Positions 25,199 to 32,819 of a DNA stretch of 64,000 nucleotides are shown here, piece by piece. Made by a program: the position numbers and the translations under genes. The notes under the pieces are model-generated. The model was not told where the DNA came from, ran no database searches, and saw nothing but the letters and a program-made list of their open reading frames with translations. Numbering within the stretch: position 1 is the first letter of the stretch; each line of letters opens with the position of its first letter. Origin of the DNA: Mesorhizobium sp. INR15 (GTDB taxonomy: Bacteria; Pseudomonadota; Alphaproteobacteria; Rhizobiales; Rhizobiaceae); contig NZ_CP045496.1 of the NCBI RefSeq assembly GCF_015500075.1, forward strand, positions 6,520,001 to 6,584,000, written 5' to 3'.

Positions 25199-26598
25199 GC
25201 CGCGCCATGCCCCGCCTGTATCGTTGCCTGGGTGCCGCTTTGACGTTGTTGTTCGCGACATGGGTATTCGCAAGCCCTACCTTCAGCGCGGATGCGGATC
25301 AGATTGCCCGTGGCAAATATATTGCCACGGCGTCAGATTGCGTGGCATGCCACACCGCACCCGGCGGCGCGGCCATGGCCGGCGGCTTGTCCATCGCTAC
25401 GCCGATCGGCACGATCGTCGCCACCAACATCACGCCGTCGAAAGAAGACGGCATCGGCAACTATACGCTGGAGCAGTTCGACGCCGCTTTGCGCAAGGGC
25501 GTGCGCGCCGACGGTAAGCATCTCTATCCGGCCATGCCCTACACGTCCTATGCGCTGCTTTCCGACGACGACGTCGCCGCGCTCTATGCCTATTTCATGA
25601 ACGGCGTGATACCAGTCGAAACCCGCCCCGCCGAAACTAAGCTGCCGTTCCCGTTCAACATCCGCCTCTCGATGGCGGCGTGGAACCTGCTGTTCCTCGA
25701 CAAAGGTCCCTACCAGCCCGACCCCGCGCATGACGCCGAATGGAACCGTGGCGCCTATCTGGCGCAGGGACCGGCGCATTGCGGCACCTGCCACACACCC
25801 CGCAATCTGTTCATGGCGGAAAAGACATCCGCAGAAATGGCCGGCGGCGATGTCGGCTTCTGGCATGCGCCCAACATCACGTCCGACGCCAATAGCGGCG
25901 TCGGCGGCTGGACCGTCGACGAACTGGTCGCCTATATGCGCGACGGTCACGCGGCGGGCAAGAGCCAAGCGGCAGGCCCGATGGCGGAAGCCGTCGACAA
26001 CAGCCTACGTCTCCTGACGCCCGAAGATCTGAAGGCAATCGCGGTCTACGTGAAATCCATTCCGGCGGTTCAAGACGCTGCCGACACGCAGCCCGTCTTT
26101 GCCTGGGGCAATCCGTCGAACGATCTGGCGAGCATACGCGGCGTGGCGCTGCCGCAAAATCTGGGCGCCATGACCGGGCCCCAGCTCTATGACGCCTATT
26201 GCGCGACCTGCCATCAGGCCGATGGGCAGGGCAGTTTCGAAGGCGGCCTGCCGCCGCTGCTGCACAACACCGCGCTCGGCCGGGAAAACACCAACAATCT
26301 GGTGATGGTGATGCTGGAAGGACTGCATCACCAACCGGACATCCTGATGCCGGGCTTTGCCAAGGAGCTTTCGGATACACAGGTTGCGACTCTAGGCACC
26401 TACCTGATCCAGCATTTCGGCAACCCGGCCGCGAAGGTGGACGTCGCGCAAGTCGCTAAACTCCGCGCCGGCGCCGTCTCCACAATTTTGGTCACGATCG
26501 CCCAAGCAGCCGTGGCGCTCGGGATCATCGTCATGCTCGGGCTTATCGGGCTGTGGTTCTTTCGCCGACGTAGAAGAACCGTCGCGATCCCGCATTGA
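25195..26598 (+). CDS. Triheme cytochrome c subunit of membrane dehydrogenase
   Basis: The 467-aa product has a signal peptide (LTLLFATWVFASPTFSA region), three heme-binding motifs CVACH (Cys49), CGTCH (Cys196) and CATCH (Cys336), and a C-terminal membrane anchor (about residues 430-455) followed by RRRRR-type basic residues. This is the cytochrome subunit of gluconate, sorbitol or alcohol dehydrogenases; it relays electrons from the GMC subunit to ubiquinone. It is translationally coupled to the GMC gene by a 4-base overlap. Confidence 0.9.
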   Translation: MSRAMPRLYRCLGAALTLLFATWVFASPTFSADADQIARGKYIATASDCVACHTAPGGAAMAGGLSIATPIGTIVATNITPSKEDGIGNYTLEQFDAALRKGVRADGKHLYPAMPYTSYALLSDDDVAALYAYFMNGVIPVETRPAETKLPFPFNIRLSMAAWNLLFLDKGPYQPDPAHDAEWNRGAYLAQGPAHCGTCHTPRNLFMAEKTSAEMAGGDVGFWHAPNITSDANSGVGGWTVDELVAYMRDGHAAGKSQAAGPMAEAVDNSLRLLTPEDLKAIAVYVKSIPAVQDAADTQPVFAWGNPSNDLASIRGVALPQNLGAMTGPQLYDAYCATCHQADGQGSFEGGLPPLLHNTALGRENTNNLVMVMLEGLHHQPDILMPGFAKELSDTQVATLGTYLIQHFGNPAAKVDVAQVAKLRAGAVSTILVTIAQAAVALGIIVMLGLIGLWFFRRRRRTVAIPH

Positions 26599-26893
26599 GC
26601 GCATGCCTCGGCAGGAGGTTTTGAACTGCTTATGTTGCCTCTCGCCGCGCTTGATCACGCGAATGGATGTTCTTGTAGAGGAATCTATATCGCTGTGGAC
26701 AAACGCGGGCTTAGGTTCTGCTTGCTGTTGACCATTCGCAAGGGCCGCAAGAGCGATGCGTGAGATCAACTGATAGTGGTATCATGCATCGACGCCGTAC
26801 AAACAAGCTGACAATCAGGCTCAAAACGCGAACAATAACAAAGGCGCGGAGTGATTTTACGTCGACCCACAACATCACCGAAAGGAGAGCCCC
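26599..26893. other. Intergenic stretch
   Basis: About 295 bases between the cytochrome gene and the FMN-reductase gene; no gene or clear terminator seen. Confidence 0.4.
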
Positions 26894-27466
26894 ATGACCA
26901 CGCACAGGGTAGGCTATTTTATCGGAAGCCTTGCCAAGCGATCGATCAACCGTAAGCTTGCCAGCGCTTTAGTGCGGCTGGCGCCGCCGGAACTCGTAAT
27001 GTCGGAGATATTGTTCAAGGACCTGCCGCTATACAGCTACGATTATGATGTTGATTATCCGCCTGTTGCCAAGTCGTTCAAGGCCGCGATCGCGGCAGTA
27101 GATGCCGTGCTCTTCGTCACTCCGGAATATAACCGCTCCATACCCGGAGGGCTAAAAAACGCGATCGACTGGGCGAGTAGGCCCTATGGCACCAATTCCT
27201 TCACCCGCAAGCCTTCGGCGGTCATCGGCACCTCGCCAGGCGCTATCGGCACCGCCGTCGCCCAGCAGAGTCTGCGCAGCGTGCTCAGCTTCTGCAATTC
27301 TCCGCAGATGAATGCCCCCGAAGCTTATATCCAGTTCACGCCGGGGCTGATCACCGATGACGGCGAGGTCACCAATGACGGCACCGCCGAGTTCCTCAGC
27401 AACTACATGGCCGAATTCCACACTTTCATCGCAAGGGTCCGTTCGGTGCTTCCCAAGGATGCTTAG
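26894..27466 (+). CDS. NADPH-dependent FMN reductase-like flavoprotein
   Basis: The 190-aa product has the flavodoxin-like fold of the ChrR/azoreductase-type NADPH-FMN reductases. It starts VGYFIGSLAKRSINRKLA (the FMN phosphate loop), continues with AVLFVTPEYNRSIPGGLKN (the diagnostic EYN motif) and AIDWASRP, and then PSAVIGTSPGAIGTAVAQQ. Such enzymes reduce quinones, chromate or dyes using NADPH in the cytosol. GGAG precedes the ATG. It stands between the membrane dehydrogenase operon and the traA remnant. Confidence 0.88.
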   Translation: MTTHRVGYFIGSLAKRSINRKLASALVRLAPPELVMSEILFKDLPLYSYDYDVDYPPVAKSFKAAIAAVDAVLFVTPEYNRSIPGGLKNAIDWASRPYGTNSFTRKPSAVIGTSPGAIGTAVAQQSLRSVLSFCNSPQMNAPEAYIQFTPGLITDDGEVTNDGTAEFLSNYMAEFHTFIARVRSVLPKDA

Positions 27467-28138
27467 ACGCTGACATGGAAGCGCCACGGCGGCGTCGAAA
27501 TCGGCTAGGTGCGCCGGCAGCGCGAGGACTGGCAGCGTGACGCCACGCGCGATCTGGCGACTGGCACGATCGGTGCTCCGATCGAGGCCTATGACGCGCA
27601 AGGCATGGTGCACAAGGCTGCGGCGCGCGACGAAGCGCGCAGCAATCTGGTCGAGCGCTGGGATCGCGACAAGCGTTCGCAGCCACGGGCAAGCCGGATC
27701 ATTCTCACCCACACAAACGACGCCGTGCGCGCGCTCTCGACGCGATCTTGCGCAGCGGAACGGTGGACAGACAGCGCAGTCCCGAGCAGGTGCGTGAATT
27801 GACGGATGCTCAATCGCATCGTGCTTGCTCTCCAGCTTGAAACGGAAATCCGCACCGGGCTGGACATCGGTCCGGGCCGCTAAGCAGACCGTTTCGTCGA
27901 ACGCTGGCAGAAACTCGACCGCACGATCCAGCGTCAATACCAGGCCGGCGACATGCCCGCGTACAAGTCAACGCGGTCGGCCATGTCCGACATTACCAAA
28001 GCCTCGAACGCGATCCGCAATCGATCCTTGCCAATCAATAATAAGGCGCTTGGCATCCAGGTTGAATCCGGCCGGCGTCTGGGCGTGGAACTCGCGTTCA
28101 ACCACGGCATCAGCGTGGGAAGGGACATTGGCCTGTGA
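27467..28138 (+). pseudogene. traA: TraA relaxase/helicase, decayed C-terminal half
   Basis: The first frame reads KRHGGVEIG, then an in-frame TAG, then VRRQREDWQRDATRDLATG and SRIILTHTNDAVRAL: the helicase-linked part of Ti-type TraA. After a frameshift near 27740, later pieces read FVERWQKLDRTIQRQYQAGD and finally GRRLGVELAFNHGISVGRDIGL, the recognised TraA C-terminus. There are several stops and indels, and the relaxase domain itself is missing. Together with the traA start at the left edge this marks the window as conjugative-element territory. Confidence 0.7.
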
Positions 28139-28269
28139 CACCCTCGGCCTATCCGCCGCCGTTCATACGCTTCAGTCATCTGATACGACTAACCTGATTG
28201 CGCCCAGCATCAGTTCGTCCTGTCTGTGCCAGCAGATATCAGCAACAACCACTGAGAAGCAGGGGAGCC

Positions 28270-28485
28270 ATGTCCGAGCCGGATCGTATTATACGCCTGA
28301 AAACCGTCCTTGCCCGGACCGGCCTGTCCCGCTCGACTATCTATCGCAAGATCGCCGAAGGCACGTTCCCCGCTCAGATCCAGATCAGCGTCAATGGTGC
28401 TGGCTGGCGCGAATCCGATGTTAATATGTGGGTAGAAAATCCCGCATATTGGAGGCCGAGGCGAGAAGGTGATAAAATCCGATAA
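28270..28485 (+). CDS. AlpA-family phage-type transcriptional regulator
   Basis: The 71-aa product is a compact helix-turn-helix of the AlpA/excisionase type: IIRLKTVLARTGLSRSTIYR, then KIAEGTFPAQIQI and a WRESDVNMWVEN end. AlpA proteins activate integrase or excision genes in prophages and integrative elements. GGGGAG precedes the ATG. No integrase is found next to it in this window, so it may be a leftover of the element whose traA remnant lies just upstream. Confidence 0.82.
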   Translation: MSEPDRIIRLKTVLARTGLSRSTIYRKIAEGTFPAQIQISVNGAGWRESDVNMWVENPAYWRPRREGDKIR

Positions 28486-28886
28486 ATCCGAATGCGAACT
28501 ATGGAAAATGATAGCGTGCATCTTTGCGATGCAATTTTCTGTGGAAAAATGGAATCGAACCATGGGTGAAGTTTAAAATTGGGTAATTCTGCGGGTAATG
28601 GCCGTTGCCTACATGGAAGATTAAGCAATAAAATCAAATATATAGACTGCTAGTGTGAATCCGCGTCTGGCACCATCTTTCTTTCACGAATCTATTTCAT
28701 GGTGCCGCCGGAAGGCCGCTGTCGTATCCGCTGTGCAATGCAGTGGAACGAACGACGCGTCGAGCAAAAAAACGGTGGCAAGCCGCGCCAGAAAATGTTG
28801 AAGACGGTGCCGGATGCACTGAGGCCAGTGTGATCGGGTTGCGCTCGGCATGGCTTGATGATTTGTTGCCATTTTAGGGAGAACGA
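28486..28886. other. AT-rich intergenic stretch at the edge of the accessory region
   Basis: About 400 bases, AT-rich near 28490-28660, with no gene. It marks the change from decayed accessory genes to orderly core-like genes. A tRNA-3'-end-like string at about 28650-28673 is discussed under rejected items. Confidence 0.45.
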
Positions 28887-29234
28887 ATGATGCGAGAGCC
28901 TCTCGGTCAGGATGAATACGGGTCGGCGAACCCCTTTGATCCGGACGACCTTTCGACGTTGAATGCGATCGGCCCGGCTATCGGAGGCGGAAACGACTTC
29001 GAAAAATACGCGGTTGCGGTGATCATCGTCTTCGGCGCGCTGATCATTGGCGGCTTGATGGCCGCCTCAATGGTCTTCGGACATCGCAACGGTTTTCTCT
29101 ATGCGCTCGGCGCCGCCACGGCGGCGTGGATTTCCGGCAATGCGCTTTTGCTCGACAGGCCGCGCATCTACGCGCTCTTTGTCGGCATCGCGGCGCTGAT
29201 GCTGGTTGCGTCCACCATCACGCTGGTTATCTGA
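28887..29234 (+). CDS. Small membrane protein of unknown function (115 aa)
   Basis: GGAGAACGA precedes two ATGs (28887, 28890). The first 40 residues are polar, then three membrane helices follow: YAVAVIIVFGALIIGGLMAA, a GFLYALGAATAAWISG segment and YALFVGIAALMLVASTI. No family is recognised. It is the first gene on the core-like side and is convergent with ggt. Confidence 0.6.
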   Translation: MMREPLGQDEYGSANPFDPDDLSTLNAIGPAIGGGNDFEKYAVAVIIVFGALIIGGLMAASMVFGHRNGFLYALGAATAAWISGNALLLDRPRIYALFVGIAALMLVASTITLVI

Positions 29235-29320
29235 TCCTGACTGAAACCTGAGCACCGGCCTTCCAGGCCGATGCTTGGTTCAAAAAGGTCAGGCTTTGCG
29301 CTCTCAGAACGCACAGCACC

Positions 29321-31060
29321 CTAATAGCCCAACGCTTCGCCCGATGCGGCACGGCTGTCGATAGCGCCGTTGTAGCGCGCTCCGCCGCCCTTCTCGATTT
29401 CCGCCAGGCTCTTGCCGCCGACCAGGATACCGGCCGCCTGCCCCCAGGTCTGGTCGGCGAGGTCGAGGTGATAGCCCATGCCGGCCAGCAGCTTTTCGGT
29501 GTCCGGCGACAGGCCGAACGGCTCGATATAGACCGTGTCGGGCAGCCACTGGTGATGGATGCGCGGCGCGTCGATTGCTTCCTGGATGTTCATGCCGTGG
29601 TCGATGACGTTGACGATCGCCTCCAGCGTGATGGTGATGATGCGTGAGCCGCCTGGGCTGCCGATGACCATGAACGGCTTGCCATCCTTGGCGACGATGG
29701 TCGGGCTCATCGAAGACAATGGCGTCTTCTTCGGCTGGATGGCATTCGCCTCGCCCTGGACCAGGCCATAGAGGTTGGGCACGCCCGGCTTCTGGGTGAA
29801 ATCGTCCATCTCGTTGTTGAGCAGGATGCCGGTGCCGTCGGCGACGACGCCGGCGCCGAACGAGCCGTTCAAAGTATAGGTGACCGCGACCGCGTTGCCG
29901 TCCTTGTCGATGATGGAATAATGCGTCGTCTCCTTCGACTCGCCAAAACCCTTCGGCATCAAGTCCACCGAAACGCCTGCCCGGAACGGGTCGATCTTGC
30001 TTCTGATGTCCTTGGCGTAGGCCTTATCGAGCAGTTTCGAGACCGGATTGTCGACGAAATCCGGATCGCCCAGCGCCGAGTTGCGGTCGACATAGGCATG
30101 GCGCATGGCTTCGACCATGACATGAACGGTCTCGGCCGAACCGGCACCGAGATAAGACAGCGGATAGCCCTCCAACACGTTGAGGATTTCGCAGATGATG
30201 ACACCGCCCGAACTCGGCGGCGGCGAGGACGTGATCTCGTAACCACGGTAATTGCAGGTCACCGGCTTCAGCTCACGCACCGCGTATTGTTCGAAATCCT
30301 GCTTGGCCAGAATGCCGCCCTTGGCACCGCTTGCCTTGACGATGGCATCGGCAATCGCCCCTTTGTAGAAGGCGTCCGGGCCTTTGTCGGAAATGGCTGA
30401 TAGCGATGCGGCAAGGTCGGGCTGAAACAGCTTTTCGCCGATCACGTAGGTCTTGCCGTCCGGCTTGAGGAAGATCGCGGCAGCGGCTGGATCCTTGGCC
30501 AGCCTTGCGGCACTGCCGTCGAGCGAGGCGACATCGCCCTGGACAAGCGCGAAGCCATCCTTGGCGTAGCGTATGGCCGGCGCCATCAAGTCCTGCCGGG
30601 TCAGCGTGCCGTATTTCTCGCGTGCCATCTCGAAGCCTGCGACGGAGCCGGGCACGCCAACCGCTAGATAGCCGTCGAGACTGGCGCCCTTTACCGGGTT
30701 GCCGTCCTTGTCGAGATACATTGTCTTGGTGGCGGCCAACGGCGCGCGCTCTCGGAAATCAAGGAAAGTCGATGTGCCATCCTTGAAGCGGATGGTCATG
30801 AAGCCGCCGCCACCGATGTTGCCGGCATTGGGGTAGACGACGGCGAGCGCATAGCCGACGGCAACCGCCGCGTCGACGGCGTTGCCGCCCTTCTTCAGCA
30901 CTTCGACGCCGACTTCCGAAGCCAGGTGCTGGGCCGTGACGACCATGCCGTTCTCGCCCTTGGCCGGTGCTGGAGATGCGGCGAAGACGGCAGCGGATGG
31001 CGTGAAGGCGAATGCAAGCGAAAGGGTGACGCCAATCAGCGTCCGGCGGGTCAAGGGCAT
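29321..31060 (-). CDS. ggt: Gamma-glutamyltransferase (periplasmic)
   Basis: The 579-aa precursor has a signal peptide (residues 1-28, ending near AVFAASPA). The large-subunit part follows, and then the autoprocessing site at Thr in KETTHYSIIDKDGNAVAVTY, where the proenzyme is cut to expose the catalytic N-terminal Thr of the small subunit. PLSSMSPTIV and GSPGGSRI in the small subunit bind the gamma-glutamyl group. It hydrolyses or transfers gamma-glutamyl groups from glutathione. The length is normal for the family. GGAG precedes the ATG. Confidence 0.93.
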   Translation of the reverse strand: MPLTRRTLIGVTLSLAFAFTPSAAVFAASPAPAKGENGMVVTAQHLASEVGVEVLKKGGNAVDAAVAVGYALAVVYPNAGNIGGGGFMTIRFKDGTSTFLDFRERAPLAATKTMYLDKDGNPVKGASLDGYLAVGVPGSVAGFEMAREKYGTLTRQDLMAPAIRYAKDGFALVQGDVASLDGSAARLAKDPAAAAIFLKPDGKTYVIGEKLFQPDLAASLSAISDKGPDAFYKGAIADAIVKASGAKGGILAKQDFEQYAVRELKPVTCNYRGYEITSSPPPSSGGVIICEILNVLEGYPLSYLGAGSAETVHVMVEAMRHAYVDRNSALGDPDFVDNPVSKLLDKAYAKDIRSKIDPFRAGVSVDLMPKGFGESKETTHYSIIDKDGNAVAVTYTLNGSFGAGVVADGTGILLNNEMDDFTQKPGVPNLYGLVQGEANAIQPKKTPLSSMSPTIVAKDGKPFMVIGSPGGSRIITITLEAIVNVIDHGMNIQEAIDAPRIHHQWLPDTVYIEPFGLSPDTEKLLAGMGYHLDLADQTWGQAAGILVGGKSLAEIEKGGGARYNGAIDSRAASGEALGY

Positions 31061-31216
31061 GGCGGTGCTCCAGGTGCGGTGTGCTTAGAAAAGCTACTTG
31101 GGGCGCCCGAGTCCATCATCAATATGGGCGTACACAAATTGGTGTTCGGTCAGCCGAAGCCAGCCGGTCTCCCTCTCGTGGGCAGGGCGATCACATATAA
31201 GTTTTTTCGAAGAAGG

Positions 31217-31250
31217 CCCCCACCCTAACCCTCCCCACAAGGGGGAGGGA
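31217..31250. repeat. RIME-like palindromic repeat, copy 1
   Basis: CCCACCCTAACCCTCCCC-ACAA-GGGGGAGGG; its reverse complement appears at 31330-31365, so the two copies form a larger inverted pair. Such CCTCCCC/GGGGAGG units are widespread between genes in Mesorhizobium and Sinorhizobium (RIME-type). A third, shorter unit is at 31408-31423. Confidence 0.65.
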
Positions 31251-31329
31251 ACGCTGCCGCGCACCTCATTGATCCATGTCATTGCACTGAACCTCGGCAA
31301 TTCTGCTAAGTTTCAGTGCCGACCGGGTC

Positions 31330-31365
31330 TCCCTCCCCCTTGTGGGGAGGGATTAAGGGTGGGGT
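31330..31365. repeat. RIME-like palindromic repeat, copy 2 (inverted)
   Basis: TCCCTCCCCCTTGTGGGGAG followed by GGATTAAGGGTGGGG is the inverted counterpart of the repeat at 31217. The intergenic span 31061-31433 between ggt and rhaI holds these repeats and no gene. Confidence 0.65.
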
Positions 31366-31433
31366 ATTCGTAGAGCACCGCCCTGCGTCAGCCATATGCG
31401 ATTGCCCGCCCACAAGGGGGAGATCAGCCAATC

Positions 31434-32726
31434 TCAAACAATTCCGCCGGAACCGCCGGCAACAGCTGGCCGTTCCGCCGCAACCTTCGCCCGGTAGCCC
31501 GCCGCTCGGTAAGCCGCGACCGGATCGATGGCGCCGCCGGTCTGCTGCCGTGCCATCGCCAGGATCGGCTCGACATCGGTGCGATAGGCGGCTTTCAGCG
31601 TCTGCGTGGCCATCAGCGCATCATTGGCGTCCTGGTAGCCTTCCAGCGCCTTGCGATCGACCAGCAAGGCCTGGGCGTAGGCGCGTTGCACCTCGACCGC
31701 CGATAGCATCAGGCTTTCGATCGGGTCCGTGACGTTGTGGCTCTGGTCCAGCATATGGGCTGGGTCAAAGCCCTCCGCGCCCGAGAGTTCGGCGTCGACC
31801 AGTTCGTTGAAGACCAGGAACAGGCGGTAGGGATCGATCGAGCCGGCATCGAGATCGTCGTCGCCATATTTCGAATCGTTGAAGTGGAAGCCGCCGAGCT
31901 TCTTGAACTGGATCAGCCGCGACACGATCATCTCGATGTTGACGTTGGGCGCATGGTGGCCAAGGTCGACCAGGCAGAAAGCCTTGTCGCCCAGCTCCTT
32001 TGATATCATGTAGTTGGTGCCCCAATCCTGCACGACCGTGGAATAGAAGGCCGGTTCATACATCTTGTGCTCGGTGAAGAGTTTCCAATCTTCCGGCAGC
32101 TCGGCATAGACAGCCTTCATGGCATCGAGATAGCGCTCGAACGCCTTGGCGAAATTGACCTGGCCGGGGAAGTTGGAACCGTCGCCGATCCACACGGTCA
32201 GCGCCTTGGAGCCCAGCGTCTTGCCGATTTCGATACATTCGAGATTGTGTTCGACAGCTTGCCGGCGCGTACCGGCATCGGCATGCGACAACGAGCCGAA
32301 TTTGTAGGACAGTTTCTGGCCCTTGGCATCGGAAAACGTGTTCGAATTCATCGCATCGAAGCCCAGACCGAAACGCGAAGCGGCCTGCTTCAACCGGTTC
32401 GGATCGGCCTTGTCCCACGGTATATGCAGCGACACGGTCGGCGTCGCCCGGGTCAATTGCTGGATGACGGCACAGTCCTCGATCTTGTCGAAGATATCGC
32501 GCGGTTCGCCAGCACCAGGAAAGCGGGCGAAGCGCGTGCCACCGGTGCCAACGCCCCAGGAAGGAATTGCCACCGCGAATTTTTCGACCTTGTCGCGGAT
32601 TGCGTCGATGGCGATGCCGCGACGGTCGAGCCGCTCGCCCAGCGAGGCGTAGTCGCGTTCAAGCGCTGTCTTGCGGGCCGCATTGTCCTTCTCGACGACG
32701 CTGGCGGAGATGATGGTTTCAGACAA
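31434..32726 (-). CDS. rhaI: L-rhamnose isomerase (RhaI type)
   Basis: The 430-aa enzyme converts L-rhamnose to L-rhamnulose in the cytosol. It belongs to the xylose-isomerase-like TIM-barrel group used by rhizobia: FAVAIPSWGVGTGGTRFARF near residues 50-70, DAMNSNTFSD, and metal-site segments LVDLGHHAPNVNIE and GGFHFNDSKYGDDDLDAG. The start is a TTG at 32726 behind a strong GGGGAGGAA. It is the second gene of rhaDI; a RIME-like repeat lies in the 93-base gap to rhaD. Confidence 0.93.
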   Translation of the reverse strand: MSETIISASVVEKDNAARKTALERDYASLGERLDRRGIAIDAIRDKVEKFAVAIPSWGVGTGGTRFARFPGAGEPRDIFDKIEDCAVIQQLTRATPTVSLHIPWDKADPNRLKQAASRFGLGFDAMNSNTFSDAKGQKLSYKFGSLSHADAGTRRQAVEHNLECIEIGKTLGSKALTVWIGDGSNFPGQVNFAKAFERYLDAMKAVYAELPEDWKLFTEHKMYEPAFYSTVVQDWGTNYMISKELGDKAFCLVDLGHHAPNVNIEMIVSRLIQFKKLGGFHFNDSKYGDDDLDAGSIDPYRLFLVFNELVDAELSGAEGFDPAHMLDQSHNVTDPIESLMLSAVEVQRAYAQALLVDRKALEGYQDANDALMATQTLKAAYRTDVEPILAMARQQTGGAIDPVAAYRAAGYRAKVAAERPAVAGGSGGIV

Positions 32727-32763
32727 CTGCTATTTCCTCCCCAAAATTCGTTCGGCTGGCGAT

Positions 32764-32818
32764 GCCCCTCATCCGCCTGCCGGCACCTTCTCCCCGTAGT
32801 GACGGGGAGAAGGAAGCT
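32764..32818. repeat. RIME-like repeat between rhaD and rhaI
   Basis: CCCCTCATCCGCCTGCCGGC is followed by CTTCTCCCCGTAGTGACGGGGAGAAG, whose ends form a 9-10 bp stem. It is the same element type as 48011-48187 and sits inside the rhaDI operon. Confidence 0.65.
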
Positions 32819-32819
32819 C

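Noticed and set aside
28650..28673. GTGAATCCGCGTCTGGCACCA looks like the 3' end of a tRNA and could be an attachment site.
   Set aside because: The T-loop bases differ from the TTCGAATC pattern and the acceptor segment is one base short of a proper CCA end. No cloverleaf upstream and no integrase nearby. Left as a weak hint only.
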